Shown here: positions 20,281-32,074 of the stretch, one piece after another
Layout: each line of letters begins with the position of its first letter
Position numbering within the stretch: position 1 is the first letter of the stretch
NCBI RefSeq assembly: GCF_020166395.1
Contig: NZ_JAIQXU010000017.1
Coordinates: forward strand, 1-64,000
From: Deinococcus betulae
Lineage (GTDB): Bacteria; Deinococcota; Deinococci; Deinococcales; Deinococcaceae
Direction of reading: 5' to 3'
DNA: 64,000 nucleotides
Position numbers and translations under genes: made by a program
The notes under the pieces: generated by a model
Databases searched by the model: none
What the model was told of the DNA's origin: nothing
What the model saw: only the letters and a program-made list of their open reading frames with translations

Positions 20281-20688
20281 AAGCTTCTGGCTGGGCGTAA
20301 GCGCTGCGTAGGGGCTGGGGTCGCCGTCCTGCGAGGTCAGGAGGCCCTGCTCATTCGGCGTGGGGATAATGGCCTGTGGGACGTACCCGGCGGCGGGGCG
20401 CAGCGGGGCGAGGGGCCCGAAACAGCCGCCCGGCAGGAGTTACAGGAAGAAACCGGGCTGACCGTCGCTGCGCTCAACCCACTCGGTCTTTTTCCCCACC
20501 AGCACACCTACCCAGACGGCAACGTGGTGGACTGGGACACCCATGTCTTCACCGCCAAGTTTGTGGACGGCACCCCTGAAGCGCAGGACGACGCGGCCGA
20601 AGTGCGGTGGTGGCCGCTGGCCGCCCTGCCAGATGAAGTCTCCGCCGCTACCCAGGCCTACTTTGAAGCCCTGAGGGCGGCCCCTTGA
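20272..20688 (+). CDS. NUDIX hydrolase
   Basis: The product of about 138 residues is a pyrophosphohydrolase of the NUDIX fold acting on nucleoside diphosphate derivatives; the substrate is unknown. The NUDIX box is [20 protein letters not shown] followed by ETGL; the usual Arg of the REUXEE core is replaced by Gln, while the metal-binding glutamates remain. The start is uncertain: GTG 20272 lies at the edge of the GT-rich repeat and GTG 20242 overlaps the crtO stop. The end overlaps cruF in TTGA. Its conserved place beside crtO and cruF suggests co-expression, perhaps without a direct biochemical link. Confidence 0.82.
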   Translation: MKKKLLAGRKRCVGAGVAVLRGQEALLIRRGDNGLWDVPGGGAQRGEGPETAARQELQEETGLTVAALNPLGLFPHQHTYPDGNVVDWDTHVFTAKFVDGTPEAQDDAAEVRWWPLAALPDEVSAATQAYFEALRAAP

Positions 20689-21707
20689 CCGCTCGCCTCT
20701 CCCCTACCCTCCTGCGATTTGGCCTGGCCTTTGCCGCGCTGGGGCTGGCTTTTTTAGGAGCGCTGCTGGTGCTGGCCGGCCCGGCGGCTGGCTGGGCCCT
20801 CATTGCACTCGGCCTGCCCCTGGCCGGCGTACTGGCGCTGGCGGGGGACGCGCTGGGGCCGCGCTTTGGCGAGGTCCTGTCTCTGCGCCTGACTGACTTG
20901 CTGGGCCGCACCCGGCCCTGGACGGCGCTGCTGGCGCTGTACGTGGCCCTCAAGATTCCGGTCCCGCTGTGGCCGGACGGCTTTCCGGTGCTGGGGCTGG
21001 CCAGCACGGCGGCCCTCTTTCTGGCCGCGCTGGCCTTTGTCTGGGAGCGTGCCGGCTGGGTGCGCGCCGGGCTGCTGATGGCCGTGTCGTTCAGCGTGGG
21101 CCTGGGGGTCGAGGTCCTGGGCAGCCGCACCGGGTTTCCCTTTGGTGCTTACTCCTACGCGACGGCCCCGGCCCCCACCCTGCTGGGCGTGCCGCTGATA
21201 GTGCCGCTGGGGTGGTTTGCGCTGACGCTGACGGCCACCTGCCTGTCCGGGGGTCGCCCCTGGCTGGCCGGCCTGCTGATGATGCTCTGGGACGTGGGGT
21301 TAGAACCCCTGATGACCGCGCAGCGCTACTGGCTCTGGAGCGACCCGCTGGGGCTGTGGGCCGGGGCCCCGCTGCAGAACTTTCTGGGCTGGTGGGCGGT
21401 GGGGTCGGGGTTGGCATGGGTCTTTACCGGCCTGGCCCCCAGACTGTTTGGTCTGCGCACCCTGGAATGGAGCTGGGCGCTGCCGTGGTGGGCGCGAAGT
21501 TTCCCCGAAAGCCGCGAGCCGCGCCTCAGCCTGCTGCCCGGCACTCCCAGGCGCAACCCCGATTTCCGGGTGGCCTACCCCATCGAGACCTTCTTTCTGC
21601 CCGGCGGGCTGGTGCTGGTGGGCCGCTACGCGGAAGCCGCCGTGACCCTGGCCGCCATGACCCTGGGCCTGGCCCTGGCGCGGCGGGTGACGCGGCATGA
21701 CCGCTAA
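20685..21707 (+). CDS. cruF: carotenoid 1',2'-hydratase CruF
   Basis: The 340-residue membrane protein belongs to the CruF (DUF422) family that hydrates the psi end of carotenoids to give the 1'-hydroxyl group. It has about seven hydrophobic helices, and the family-specific segments [47 protein letters not shown] and NFLGWW are easily seen. The TTG start overlaps the NUDIX stop. Residues after about 240 form a soluble, Pro/Arg-rich segment and one last hydrophobic helix. The hydroxyl it makes is the natural acceptor for the glycosyltransferase encoded two genes on. Confidence 0.88.
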   Translation: MTARLSPTLLRFGLAFAALGLAFLGALLVLAGPAAGWALIALGLPLAGVLALAGDALGPRFGEVLSLRLTDLLGRTRPWTALLALYVALKIPVPLWPDGFPVLGLASTAALFLAALAFVWERAGWVRAGLLMAVSFSVGLGVEVLGSRTGFPFGAYSYATAPAPTLLGVPLIVPLGWFALTLTATCLSGGRPWLAGLLMMLWDVGLEPLMTAQRYWLWSDPLGLWAGAPLQNFLGWWAVGSGLAWVFTGLAPRLFGLRTLEWSWALPWWARSFPESREPRLSLLPGTPRRNPDFRVAYPIETFFLPGGLVLVGRYAEAAVTLAAMTLGLALARRVTRHDR

Positions 21708-22356
21708 GCCCTGGGCCACGGCGCTGCTGTCGCGCAGCATTCAGCGCAGCGTGCGCGGCGGCCTGGCCGGCGTGTGGGTGCGCGGCGCCTTGCCCACCGG
21801 CGGCGTGGTGCTGGCCCCCAATCACCATTCATGGTGGGACGGCTACGTGCTGCGCGAGGTGGCCTGGTGGGCGGGCACCCCTTTTTCGGTGCTGATGACG
21901 GCGCGGCAGCTGGGCCGCTTTCCCTTTCTGCGCCGAGTGGGGGCGCTGCGGGCCGACGAGGTGCGGACCGGGGTCCGCCGCGCGCAGGCAGGATGGCTGG
22001 CGGTGTTTCCAGAAGGAGCCCTGCAACCGGCCGGCCCGCTGGGCACGGTCGCCCCCGGCGCCGCCTGGATAGCCCAGACGGCCGGCGTGCCGCTGGTGCC
22101 CGTGGCGCTGCGCGTCACCCTGCGCGGAGGCCAGTGGCCGGAAGCGTACCTGCGCTTTGGGCCAGCGGTGGCTGGACCCGCCCTGCCGCGTGCCATCGCC
22201 CACGAACTGGCTGCCCTGGACGCCGAGCTGGTGTCTAGCGACCCCGAGCAGCCGCTGGCCGGTTACCTACGCGCCGTACCGGGGCGCCTCAGCCGATCAG
22301 ACCGGGTGGGCTGGGCCGCGCAGCTGCTCAACGTGGTCACTGGAGACCGGGCGTGA
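21697..22356 (+). CDS. PlsC-family acyltransferase, possible carotenoid-glycoside acylase
   Basis: The 219-residue protein carries the 1-acylglycerol-3-phosphate acyltransferase signature: the catalytic NHHSWWDG (H-x4-D) at about 42-49 and the glycerophosphate-binding-type [10 protein letters not shown] near 107. It overlaps cruF by 11 bases and the glycosyltransferase by GTGA. In green sulfur bacteria and Bacteroidetes, acyltransferases of this kind (CruD) acylate the sugar of carotenoid glycosides, so a pigment-modifying role is plausible. An ordinary phospholipid-synthesis function remains possible. Confidence 0.82.
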   Translation: MTAKPWATALLSRSIQRSVRGGLAGVWVRGALPTGGVVLAPNHHSWWDGYVLREVAWWAGTPFSVLMTARQLGRFPFLRRVGALRADEVRTGVRRAQAGWLAVFPEGALQPAGPLGTVAPGAAWIAQTAGVPLVPVALRVTLRGGQWPEAYLRFGPAVAGPALPRAIAHELAALDAELVSSDPEQPLAGYLRAVPGRLSRSDRVGWAAQLLNVVTGDRA

Positions 22357-23435
22357 AGCTGGGCGCCCTCTACCGCACCGTCATGCTGACCTGGCTGAGT
22401 GCCAAGGCCCTGACGCTGGCGGTCAATGCCCTGACCTTTCCCCGGCTGCGCCCCGCGCCTACCCCGGCCACTGGCCCACGCGTGTCTATCCTGATTCCGG
22501 CGCGCAACGAGGCGCACAATCTCCCCGCCACCCTGCCCGGCGTATTGGCCCAAGGGGCCCATGAGGTCATCGTGCTGGACGACCGCAGCACCGACGGCAC
22601 AGCGGAGGTGGCCCGTGGGCTGGGCGCGCGGGTCATCGCTGGGCAGCCCCGCCCGCCGGGGTGGTACGGCAAACCCTGGGCCTGTCAGCAGCTGCTGCGG
22701 GCCGCGCAGGGCGACCTGCTGATTTTTACCGACGCGGATGTCTCCTGGCATCCCGGCGCGCTGGGGGGGCTGCTGAACGAACTGAACCGCTCTGGGGCCG
22801 ACCTCCTGAGCATTCAGCCGCGCCAGGACAACCGCACCCCCGGCGAGCGGCTGCTGACGCCCCTGGTGGACGCCGCCGTACTGTCGTACTTTCCTTACCC
22901 GCTGCTGCGCCTGCGCCCGCCCCAGCCGCTGGCCACCATTGCCAACGGGCAGGTGATGGCCTACCGCCGCGCCGCCCTGCTGCGGGTGGGCGGCTACGCC
23001 GCTGTGCAGGGTGAAGTGCTGGAAGACACGGTACTGGCCCGGCGGCTGGCGGCCCACGGTATGCCGGTGTCCACCGCGATGGGCCGGACCTGCATCAGCG
23101 TACGGATGTACCGCTCGTACCCAGAGTCGGCGGCGGGGTTTGGCAAGAACACCCTGCCGATTCACCTCAATTCGCGGGTGCTGCTGACCCTGAGCGTGGC
23201 TTTACATATTGCCGGACACACCTTGCCCTGGCTGGTGCCGGTCCCGGGCGCGCGGGTGCTGCGGGTGGCCAGTGTGCTGGAGCGCTTGGTCGTCAACCTG
23301 ATTGCCGGCCGCCGCCGCCCTGCCGACCTGGCTGAAGGGCTGCTGGGGCCGCTGACGCCGCTGCTGGCCGTCCCCGTGTATCTTCGGGCCGTGAAGCGCC
23401 GCGTGACCTGGAAAGGCCGGGAGTACCGGCAATGA
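22353..23435 (+). CDS. GT2 glycosyltransferase, probable carotenoid glycosyltransferase (CruC-like)
   Basis: The 360-residue protein has an N-terminal hydrophobic anchor and a GT-A fold: [20 protein letters not shown] (44-63), the nucleotide-binding [12 protein letters not shown], the metal-binding DADV near 128, and the acceptor-side [14 protein letters not shown] near 223. The C-terminal quarter has hydrophobic membrane-associated helices. It resembles the CruC/CrtQ type that glycosylates carotenoid hydroxyl or carboxyl groups. Its position after cruF and an acyltransferase suggests it glycosylates the 1'-hydroxyl. GTG start, coupled to the acyltransferase by GTGA. Confidence 0.8.
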   Translation: MKLGALYRTVMLTWLSAKALTLAVNALTFPRLRPAPTPATGPRVSILIPARNEAHNLPATLPGVLAQGAHEVIVLDDRSTDGTAEVARGLGARVIAGQPRPPGWYGKPWACQQLLRAAQGDLLIFTDADVSWHPGALGGLLNELNRSGADLLSIQPRQDNRTPGERLLTPLVDAAVLSYFPYPLLRLRPPQPLATIANGQVMAYRRAALLRVGGYAAVQGEVLEDTVLARRLAAHGMPVSTAMGRTCISVRMYRSYPESAAGFGKNTLPIHLNSRVLLTLSVALHIAGHTLPWLVPVPGARVLRVASVLERLVVNLIAGRRRPADLAEGLLGPLTPLLAVPVYLRAVKRRVTWKGREYRQ

Positions 23436-23445
23436 GGGCCTGGGG

Positions 23446-24869
<1,424 letters not shown>

Positions 24870-24882
<13 letters not shown>

Positions 24883-26039
24883 GCCCCAGAGGCCTGGGCG
24901 CCCTGCCCGAGCCGCCTACCCGCCCCGGCAACGGCCACCTGCAGGACTGGGCGCTGTCGCCGCTGACGCTGATTGAAGACGGCGCGGCGCGCGCGCGGGC
25001 GGCAGGCCGCGACCTCTTTCGGCTGCGGCTGGGCCTCCCGGCCGTGGTGGGCTTCAGCCCGGCCTGGAACCGCGCCCTGCTGAGCGACCTGGCGACCTTT
25101 CGCAGCGCCGGCAGCTTTTCGGTGCTGGTGCCGTACCTCTCGGGCGGGGTCATTCTCAGCGACGCGCCGGGCCACGCAGGGCGGCGGCGCCTGATGAATC
25201 CGGGGTTTGGCCGGGCGCATCTGGCCGCGCTTCAGGACCGGATTCGGGCGGCCCTGCCCCCGGTCCCGGTGGGCGAATTCGACGCCCTGGCCTGGGCTGA
25301 CCACGCCGTGCTGTGCCTGCTCAACGCGGCGTATTTCAGCGGTGAGTTCCCCGAGGACCTGCTGCACGCCTTTCTAGCGCCGCTGCGCCGGCCCTTTCCG
25401 GCGCCCGCTTTGCCACGCCCCGCCCTGTTCTTGCGCTTTGACCGCGAGGTGCGGCGGCTGGCCCACGCCCGCCTGAGCCGGGGGAACGGCGACGACCTGC
25501 TGTCGGTGCTGGCGCCGCTGCCGGGCGGCCTGGAAGAGACGCGCGTGTCGCTGGCTGCCGCCCACGACACCACCACGCACGCGCTGGCCTATGCGGTGTG
25601 GCACCTGGCCGAGCAGCCGCAGTGGCACGCCCCGGAACACCACCCAGCGGTCCTTAAAGAAACTCTGCGCCTGCACCCGCCCGGCTGGATGGGCAGCCGC
25701 CGCCTGGGCCGGGACGTGGTCTGGAACGGGGTACGATTGCCGCGCGGCGCCCTGGCCCTGTATTCGCCGTACCTCTCGGGACGCGACCCGACTCTATGGA
25801 CTGCCCCCGAAACCTTTGACCCCGGCCGCTGGGCGCAGAAACCGCCCGCCTGGGCGTATCTGCCCTTCGGCGGGGGCGAGCGGCTGTGTCTGGGGATGCA
25901 CCTGGCGCAGACCCTCATTCTGGACACGCTGGCGGCGCTGCCCACACTGCGGCCCGTGCATGGTGACCCCACGCCGCAACCGGGGTTGACCCTGGGACCT
26001 CGCGGCCCGCTGGTGGTGGTTCTCGCCTCTAGCAGCTGA
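24870..26039 (+). CDS. cytochrome P450, carotenoid ring hydroxylase type, with non-canonical start
   Basis: The 389-residue P450 has its I-helix AAAHDTTTHALAY, the ExxR motif ETLRLHPPGW and the haem loop FGGGERLCLG with the cysteine ligand. In D. radiodurans a P450 of this kind (CYP287A1) hydroxylates C2 of the beta-ionone ring of deinoxanthin, and this location in a carotenoid cluster supports that role. The first ATG or GTG in frame (25044) would delete about 58 residues that clearly belong to a P450 (LPEPPTRPGNGHLQDW onwards). AGGAGG at 24857-24862 is seven bases before ATT 24870, so I take ATT as the start; CTG 24879, overlapping the previous stop as CTGA, is the alternative. Confidence 0.85.
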
Positions 26040-26134
26040 AGGCGCCAGGCGGCCTTCTCCTGACGGCTCTACCCTGCCCCGCCGTCCCCTCTCAGTCAGG
26101 AGGCAATCACGCACACCACTGTGCGGGCGGCGCC

Positions 26135-26140
26135 TACCCT
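26135..26140 (+). promoter_or_regulatory. -10 element of leaderless MFS gene
   Basis: TACCCT ends five bases before the ATG at 26146 and there is no Shine-Dalgarno sequence. Confidence 0.5.
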
Positions 26141-26145
26141 GAAGC

Positions 26146-27669
26146 ATGGCTGACTCCGCTGCCCCCCTGACGGCGGACGAACGCTGGACGCTCACCGTTA
26201 CGGTGCTGGGCTCAAGCCTGGCCTTTCTGGACGGCACGGTGGTCAATGTGGCGCTGAACGCCGTGCAGCGCGACCTGGACGCCACCGCCAGCGGCGTGCA
26301 GTGGGTGGTGGGTGCCTACGCCCTGCTGCTGGCGGCCCTCACGCTGGCCGGCGGCGCGCTGGGCGACGCCCTGGGGCGGCGGCGGGTGTACGGCTGGGGG
26401 GTAAGCATCTTCGCGCTGGCCTCGCTGGCCTGTGGGCTGGCCCCCACCCTGGGCGCCCTGATTGCCGCCCGCGCCGCGCAGGGCGTGGGCGCGGCGCTGC
26501 TGGTGCCGGGCAGCCTGGCCATGATTGGCGCCGTGTTCAGTCAGGCCAGCCGGGGCCGGGGCGTGGGCCTCTGGAGCGCGGCCAGTTCTGTCACGACGCT
26601 GCTGGGGCCGCTGGTGGGCGGCCTGCTGGTGGACAACGTGTCGTGGCGCTGGGTGTTTTTGATCAACCTGCCGCTGGCCGCTCTGACCCTACTGTGGCTG
26701 CGCCGGGTGCCAGAAACGCGCGCGCCCGGCGCCCAGCCTGACTGGCCGGGGGCGCTGGCGGTGACGGCCGGCCTGGGTGGGCTATCGGCGGGCCTCATTC
26801 GCGCAGGTGAAACGGGCTGGGACGGCCTGGTCTGGGGGCTACTGGTGGGAGCGGCGTTGGCCTTTGCGGCCTTCATCTGGCGGGAGGCCCGCACGCCCTG
26901 GCCCATGCTGCCGCTGGCCCTGCTTCAGAACCGCGTCTTTGTGGGCACCAACCTCCTGACCCTGCTGCTGTACGGCGCGCTGGGGGCCGTCAGCCTGTAT
27001 CTGCCCATGCTGCTGATCGGCGCGCGCGGCTTCAGCGCCGCAGCGGCGGGCGCGGCGCTGCTGCCCCTGTCGCTGCTGCTGGCAGGTCTGTCGGGGCCAG
27101 TGGGCGCCCTGGCCGACCGCCACGGCCCGCGCCTGCTGCTCACGTTGGGGCCAGTGTTGGCGGGCAGCGGGCTGGCCCTCCTGGGGCTGGGACAGGGCGC
27201 GTCGTGGGCGGCCATCCTGCCCGGCGCGGCGGTGCTGGGGCTGGGCATGGCCCTCACGGTGGCGCCGCTGTCCAGCGCGGTCATGGGGAGCGTACCCCGT
27301 GAGCAAAGTGGGGTGGCCAGCGGCGTGAACAACGCGGTGGCGCGCGCGGCCTCGCTGCTGGCCGTGGCGGCGCTGGGGCTGCTGCTGCTGGGCAGTTACC
27401 GCGCGGCGCTGGGGCCACGGCTGGAGGCGGTGGGGGCCAGCGTTCCGGTGCAGCGCGCTGTTCAGGCCCAGGCCACCCGCCTGACCGAAGTACACCTGCC
27501 AGCTGGCGCCCCAGCCCGCGCCCAAGCCGCCACTGACGCCGCCTTTGCTGACGCCTTCCGCACCCTGGCGCTGGTGGGAGCGGCCCTGAGCGTGCTGGGC
27601 GGCGTGGCCGGCTGGGTGCTGGTGCGCCCCGCTTCCGGCAAAACCCCAGCCCCAGGCGCGCTAGCCTGA
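26146..27669 (+). CDS. MFS drug/proton antiporter, DHA2 (EmrB/QacA) type
   Basis: The 507-residue protein has about 14 hydrophobic helices and the DHA2 hallmarks: [24 protein letters not shown] in helix 1 (motif D1), [17 protein letters not shown] (motif A) after helix 2, and [23 protein letters not shown] (motif C region). It should export lipophilic compounds in exchange for protons; the substrate cannot be read from sequence. It has its own promoter just downstream of the carotenoid cluster and is likely transcribed alone. Confidence 0.9.
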   Translation: MADSAAPLTADERWTLTVTVLGSSLAFLDGTVVNVALNAVQRDLDATASGVQWVVGAYALLLAALTLAGGALGDALGRRRVYGWGVSIFALASLACGLAPTLGALIAARAAQGVGAALLVPGSLAMIGAVFSQASRGRGVGLWSAASSVTTLLGPLVGGLLVDNVSWRWVFLINLPLAALTLLWLRRVPETRAPGAQPDWPGALAVTAGLGGLSAGLIRAGETGWDGLVWGLLVGAALAFAAFIWREARTPWPMLPLALLQNRVFVGTNLLTLLLYGALGAVSLYLPMLLIGARGFSAAAAGAALLPLSLLLAGLSGPVGALADRHGPRLLLTLGPVLAGSGLALLGLGQGASWAAILPGAAVLGLGMALTVAPLSSAVMGSVPREQSGVASGVNNAVARAASLLAVAALGLLLLGSYRAALGPRLEAVGASVPVQRAVQAQATRLTEVHLPAGAPARAQAATDAAFADAFRTLALVGAALSVLGGVAGWVLVRPASGKTPAPGALA

Positions 27670-27675
27670 CCCGCA

Positions 27676-27922
27676 TGACCGCCGAGCCTCTGAGACGGAT
27701 GCTGTCCATGTCCGTGCCATCCGAGAGCGCACCGGATGTGCCTCCAATTCCCGGAAACCCGTCTCTCCTATTTCCAGTCGGACCAGATCCGAAACATGGT
27801 TCAGATTTCACCGGAACTTGCATGAAACCAGTTCCGAACCACTGCGGCCTTGTCCGACCGGACATGCCCCGCTGCGGCAAAGCGGAAGCAGAAGCGGCAA
27901 CGGATGTCCGGACAGGGGCCGT
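27676..27922. other. intergenic region crowded with inverted repeats
   Basis: This stretch contains TCGGA-N5-TCCGA (27778-27792), CGGAAC/GTTCCG (about 27813-27838), TGTCCG-AC-CGGACA (27851-27864) and TGTCCGGACA (27905-27914), the last only eight bases before the DUF418 start codon. An 83-codon frame runs through it but looks non-coding. It may be an operator array or a structured leader. Confidence 0.6.
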
Positions 27923-29149
27923 ATGACCCCTAACCCCGCGCCCCCAGAGGTCGCCGCCCCCGTGCGCGACCGCTCGCCGCTGCCCGACGTGCTGCGCGGC
28001 GTGGCGCTGGCCGGCATTCTGATCGTGAACATGCAGGACTTCGCAGGTTTTCTGCCCTGGGAGCAGCGGGGCCTGGACCGCGCCGCGCAGGTGCTGACCG
28101 ACACGTTTGCCAATGGGCGCTTTATTTCCATCTTCGCCATGCTGTTCGGGTGGGGGGCAGCCGGGCTGCTGGCGCGGCATGGGGTGGGCGTCTTTCTGAG
28201 GCGGCACGCCGTGCTGCTGCTTATTGGGGCGGCCCATTACGTGCTGGTGTGGCACGGCGACATCATCAGCAATTACGCGCTGCTGGCGCTGGGCCTGCTG
28301 CTGACGGCGGCCATGGGCGCGCGCACCCTGCTGGTGCTGGCCGGTGGGCTGGGGCTCTGGTGGCTGGGCGGCATGCTGATGGAAGCCGCTGCCGGGGCCG
28401 CCCGCACAGGGCCGCGCTGGGCGGGGCTACCCGCCATTGAACCCAGCTATGCCGCCAACGTGGCCGAGCGCGCCCAAGACTTCTGGCCCATGCTGACCGC
28501 AGGCAACCTGTACAACGGCCCCTGGCTGCTGGCGCTGTTCTGTCTGGGCGCGGCGGCGCAGCGCACCGGCCTGCTGACCCGGCCCCACGACCACCGGCCG
28601 CTGCTGCGCCGCCTGGCGGCAGGCGGCCTGTTGGTGGGCCTGCCGCTGGGCGCCCTCCTGGCATACCTGAACACCCGGCCCGACGCGGCGGCCGGGCTGC
28701 TGGCCTTTCCGGTGCGCATGGGCGGCGGCGCGGCGGCGGCGCTGGGCTACGTGGGCGTGATTGGGCTGCTGGCCACCTCGGGGCGGCTGGGCCCGCTGAT
28801 TCACTTCGCGGCCAGTGGTCGCATGGCCATGACCAATTACCTGTCGCAAAGCCTTCTGATGACGCTGTTTTTCTATCCCTACGCGGGCGCGCAGGGGGGC
28901 CGCTGGGTGCAGGCGGCGCGGGAAGGCGGGGACGCCTTTGTGTACGCAGGGGGCTTGTCCATCTGGGGCGCGGCGGGGGGACTGGGGCTGGCGCTGCTGG
29001 TGGGCCTGTGCCAGTTGCCGCTGAGCGCGTGGTGGCTGTCTCACTTCGGGCGAGGGCCGGTGGAAGCGCTGGTGCGGCTGGCCGTCTACGGGCGCGGAGC
29101 GCGGACCAGGGACACGTCTGACCCGCCGCCGTCTGTGGGAACCCCGTGA
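27923..29149 (+). CDS. DUF418 (YeiB-like) membrane protein
   Basis: The 408-residue polytopic protein opens with a cytoplasmic arm and [21 protein letters not shown], the standard beginning of the YeiB/DUF418 family, and contains about ten hydrophobic helices. The [20 protein letters not shown] segment near residue 302 is the second family hallmark. Members are related to membrane acyltransferase-like proteins, but no reaction is established. The start at ATG 27923 follows a dense cluster of palindromes that may control it. Confidence 0.87.
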   Translation: MTPNPAPPEVAAPVRDRSPLPDVLRGVALAGILIVNMQDFAGFLPWEQRGLDRAAQVLTDTFANGRFISIFAMLFGWGAAGLLARHGVGVFLRRHAVLLLIGAAHYVLVWHGDIISNYALLALGLLLTAAMGARTLLVLAGGLGLWWLGGMLMEAAAGAARTGPRWAGLPAIEPSYAANVAERAQDFWPMLTAGNLYNGPWLLALFCLGAAAQRTGLLTRPHDHRPLLRRLAAGGLLVGLPLGALLAYLNTRPDAAAGLLAFPVRMGGGAAAALGYVGVIGLLATSGRLGPLIHFAASGRMAMTNYLSQSLLMTLFFYPYAGAQGGRWVQAAREGGDAFVYAGGLSIWGAAGGLGLALLVGLCQLPLSAWWLSHFGRGPVEALVRLAVYGRGARTRDTSDPPPSVGTP

Positions 29150-29161
29150 GAACGGCCGCGC

Positions 29162-29167
29162 TAGACT
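29162..29167 (+). promoter_or_regulatory. -10 element of leaderless khpB
   Basis: TAGACT ends seven bases before the ATG at 29175, without a Shine-Dalgarno sequence. Confidence 0.45.
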
Positions 29168-29174
29168 GCGGGGC

Positions 29175-29759
29175 ATGGATAACCGCACGAACCTGGACGA
29201 CTACCTCGCGGGGCTGGGCATCAGCGGCGCCGACGAGAGCGAGCTGCCGCCGCCCGCTCCCGACGCCGCCCTGACCGCGCCGCCCACGCCAGGTGCCGCG
29301 CCGGAAACCCCCCAGGCCACACTTGAACGCTTTTTGCGTGGCCTGATCTCACGCATTGACCCCGACCTCAGCGTGACCGTGCGTGAAACCGAGGACGCCC
29401 TGGAAGCCGAGATTACCGGCGAGCACGCCGCCAAGCTGGCCGGGCGCGACGGGCGCACGCTGGGCGCCATTGAGGTGCTGGCCTACACCGTGCTGGCCAA
29501 GCACGAGGGCCGCACCAAGGAGCGCGTGCGGGTGGATGTCGGCGGTTACCGCAAGCGCCAGGCCGACACCCTGACCAAACTGGCCGAGCGGCTGGCCGTG
29601 CAGGTCGCCAAGAGCGGCGAACCCCACGAACTGCAGCCGATGCCCGCTGCCGAACGCCGCGTGATTCACATCGCCCTGAAAGAACACCCCGACGTCATGA
29701 GCGAGTCCGTGGGCGAGGGCGCCGCCCGCCGCCTGATGATCAAACCCCGTCACGGCTAG
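29175..29759 (+). CDS. khpB: KH/R3H RNA-binding protein KhpB (Jag/EloR)
   Basis: The 194-residue protein has a Pro/Ala-rich N-terminal region (1-45), a KH domain with the [23 protein letters not shown] loop and helix (about 94-115), and a C-terminal R3H domain ([28 protein letters not shown]). KhpB binds RNA together with KhpA and affects translation and cell elongation in Gram-positive bacteria. In many genomes it follows yidC and rnpA; here it precedes prmC instead, with four bases between the genes, so they are probably co-transcribed. Confidence 0.88.
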   Translation: MDNRTNLDDYLAGLGISGADESELPPPAPDAALTAPPTPGAAPETPQATLERFLRGLISRIDPDLSVTVRETEDALEAEITGEHAAKLAGRDGRTLGAIEVLAYTVLAKHEGRTKERVRVDVGGYRKRQADTLTKLAERLAVQVAKSGEPHELQPMPAAERRVIHIALKEHPDVMSESVGEGAARRLMIKPRHG

Positions 29760-29762
29760 GCC

Positions 29763-30605
29763 ATGACCATCCGCGACCTGCTGCACACGGGCGCGGCGCA
29801 CCTGGCAGCAGCGGGCGTTCCCTCCCCGGAGGTGGACGCCCGCGAACTGCTGCTGTTTGCCCTGGGCCTCTCGCCCACCGCGCTGCTGACGCGGGGCCAG
29901 GAGGCCGCGCCTGCCAGCGGAGCCGAACGCTACGCCGCGCTGCTGGCCCAGCGTGCCCAGCGCATTCCGCTGCAACACCTGCTGCCCGAGGTGGAGTGGG
30001 GCGGCGTGCGCCTGCGCTGCGACCCGCGCGCACTGGTGCCCCGCCCCGAAACCGAGTGGCTGCTGCACCTGACCTTAGAGGCGCTGCGCGGCACCTCAGC
30101 GCCCCGCGTGGCCGATGTAGGCACCGGCACCGGCGCGCTGGCGCTGGGCCTCAAAGCTGCCCGCCCCGACGCCCACGTCAGAGCCACCGACCTCAGCCCT
30201 GGGGCCCTGAGCCTCGCCCGCGAGAATGCCGCGCTGAATGGGCTGGAGGTTGAGTTCCTAGAAGCTGACCTGCTGACTGGAGTGTCTGGGCCCCTAGACC
30301 TGGTGGTCAGCAATCCCCCCTACCTGCCGGATGCGGACCGGGCCGGGGCCCAGCCCGAAGTCGGCCACGACCCGGTCCTGGCGCTGTACGGCGGCCCAGA
30401 TGGCCTGGACATCGCCCGGCGGCTGGCGGCGCAGGCCTCTGGAGGGCTGAAGGCAGGCGGCTGGTTGCTGCTAGAACTTGACCCCCGCAACGCGGCGACC
30501 TTTGCCCAGGAGTTGCGCCGTCTGGGCTGGTCCGCCGACACCGCCCCCGACCTGACGGGCCGCGAACGCTTCGTGCTGGCCCAGCGGCCGCACAGCGGCG
30601 CCTAG
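29763..30605 (+). CDS. prmC: peptide chain release factor N5-glutamine methyltransferase
   Basis: The 280-residue enzyme methylates the Gln of the GGQ motif of release factors. The helical N-terminal domain (1-85) is followed by a class I SAM-dependent methyltransferase fold with [16 protein letters not shown] (motif I) near 115 and the catalytic SNPPYLP (NPPY) near 180, which binds the glutamine side chain. Length is typical. It follows khpB closely. Confidence 0.93.
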   Translation: MTIRDLLHTGAAHLAAAGVPSPEVDARELLLFALGLSPTALLTRGQEAAPASGAERYAALLAQRAQRIPLQHLLPEVEWGGVRLRCDPRALVPRPETEWLLHLTLEALRGTSAPRVADVGTGTGALALGLKAARPDAHVRATDLSPGALSLARENAALNGLEVEFLEADLLTGVSGPLDLVVSNPPYLPDADRAGAQPEVGHDPVLALYGGPDGLDIARRLAAQASGGLKAGGWLLLELDPRNAATFAQELRRLGWSADTAPDLTGRERFVLAQRPHSGA

Positions 30606-30687
30606 ATCCACCTGGGGCCAACGGCGCCCCTCAATGCCGTGGGAGCCGCTGTTTCTGGCAGAGGCTCACTTCATTCGCGTGAATAGC

Positions 30688-30714
30688 GATTGAGGGTTCC
30701 TCTTTCAATCACTC
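30688..30714. repeat. short hairpin repeat, copy 1
   Basis: GATTGAGGG ... TCAATC forms a small hairpin and the 27-base segment resembles 61313-61339 at roughly four fifths of positions. It lies between the convergent prmC and MFS genes. Confidence 0.4.
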
Positions 30715-30727
30715 TGGGAGGCTACGG

Positions 30728-32074
30728 TCACCAGTCCACACCGGCCTGCGCCCTCTTGTCAGCCAGGGCCTGCCGCACGGCGCGCAGGCGCTCACCGTGC
30801 AGCGGGTAGAACGCCAGAATCAGCACCGCCAGCAGCGCTCCGGCGATGGGCGGCACCGTCATGAAGAAGCGGAAGCCGTCGGCCACTCCTTCTGGCTGCA
30901 CAGCCAGGCGGGGGTCGTAGCCGCTGGCGCGCGTCACCGCCCCAAAGACCTGCGAGGTCAGGGCGCCGCTGAGGGTCGTGACAAAGCCCGACATGCCGAA
31001 ATACATGCCCTCGCGGCGCTGGCCGCTGCGCAGCTCATCCTCGTCAATCACGTCGGCCAGAATCACGTCACCCATCAGAATCATGCCGGCCAGCGCGGCG
31101 CCAAAGAGAATCGTGGACACCAGCGCGCCCGCCACCGTCTGCACCAGCGCCAGCGGCAGCAAGGAGACAGCGCTGAGGGCAAACGCCAGCATCAGGGTGC
31201 CGCGCGGCCCCAGGCGGGGCGCCAACAGCGCGCGCCACGGCCACAGGGCGGCCCCGGCCGTCACGAAAGCGGCGGCCAGCAGAACGGTCGTCACCGCCCC
31301 CGCCTCTGCCCCCAGGCTGTAGCGCACAAAAAAGCCCATGCCGGTCGCCAGCGTCCCCGTGGCAAAAAAGCGCAGGGTCTGGGCGGCCACCACCGTCAGA
31401 AAGGCGCGGTGGCTGAAGGTCGCCCGCAGGGCTTCTAGAAATCCCAACGGACGCGCCGCCGGGTCGGGCCGCTCGAACAGGGCGCCCAGCCCAAACAGCA
31501 GCGCCACGCCCGACAACACCGCAAACAGCACGCCCATGCCGGCCCAGCCCACCCAGCCGGCCAGCAGCGGCGGCAGCGCCAGGCCAAACAGCAGCCCTAC
31601 GGTCTGCACCAGATTCATGCGCCAGGCCACGCCCGTACGCTCGGCGTAGGTGCGGAACATCTCGGGCAGCAGGGCCAAGTAGCCGGTCCCCACCGCCGTA
31701 CCAAAGGTCTCCCAGAGGCCCCAGACCACCACGAGGTACAGCAGCAGCGCCACGGGGCTGTCCACCCCATTAAACGGGGTCATGAACAGCAGCGCGAAGG
31801 CCACCAGGCCCGGCAGCCACGCAAAACGGATGTACGGAATACGCCGGCCCCAGCGGCTGCGCGTGCGGTCCGACAGGTAGCCGATCAGGGGGTTGTTGGC
31901 CGCGTTGTACAGGGCAAACAGGGTCAAGGCGGTGGCGGCCCAGGCCGGGTTCAGCTTGCGGTCGTCCACGTAGTACAGCAGCAGGAAACTGCCTGCCTGC
32001 GCCGGAATGGTCAGCCCAAAGTTCATGACCGCGTAGCGCCACCGCACCGCGCTGGAGGTAGTGCCCTCCTTCAC
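30728..32074 (-). CDS. MFS transporter, glycoside-pentoside-hexuronide (GPH) type
   Basis: The 448-residue protein has 12 hydrophobic helices and the GPH/MelB-like pattern: a helix 1 ending in YYVDDRKLNPAW, NNPLIGYLSDRTRSRWGRRIPYI between helices 2 and 3, and DVIDEDELRSGQRREGMYFG in the second half, where acidic residues in related carriers bind the coupling cation. The transported sugar is unknown. The GTG start overlaps the stop of the ChbG-type deacetylase in GTGA, so the pair may take up and process an acetylated glycan. Confidence 0.87.
   Translation of the reverse strand: MKEGTTSSAVRWRYAVMNFGLTIPAQAGSFLLLYYVDDRKLNPAWAATALTLFALYNAANNPLIGYLSDRTRSRWGRRIPYIRFAWLPGLVAFALLFMTPFNGVDSPVALLLYLVVVWGLWETFGTAVGTGYLALLPEMFRTYAERTGVAWRMNLVQTVGLLFGLALPPLLAGWVGWAGMGVLFAVLSGVALLFGLGALFERPDPAARPLGFLEALRATFSHRAFLTVVAAQTLRFFATGTLATGMGFFVRYSLGAEAGAVTTVLLAAAFVTAGAALWPWRALLAPRLGPRGTLMLAFALSAVSLLPLALVQTVAGALVSTILFGAALAGMILMGDVILADVIDEDELRSGQRREGMYFGMSGFVTTLSGALTSQVFGAVTRASGYDPRLAVQPEGVADGFRFFMTVPPIAGALLAVLILAFYPLHGERLRAVRQALADKRAQAGVDW

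Noticed and set aside
27675..27926. 83-codon frame between the DHA2 and DUF418 genes
   Set aside because: It has no ribosome-binding site, an unusual composition (Pro/Ser/Met-rich) and is broken up by palindromes, so a regulatory region is more likely.
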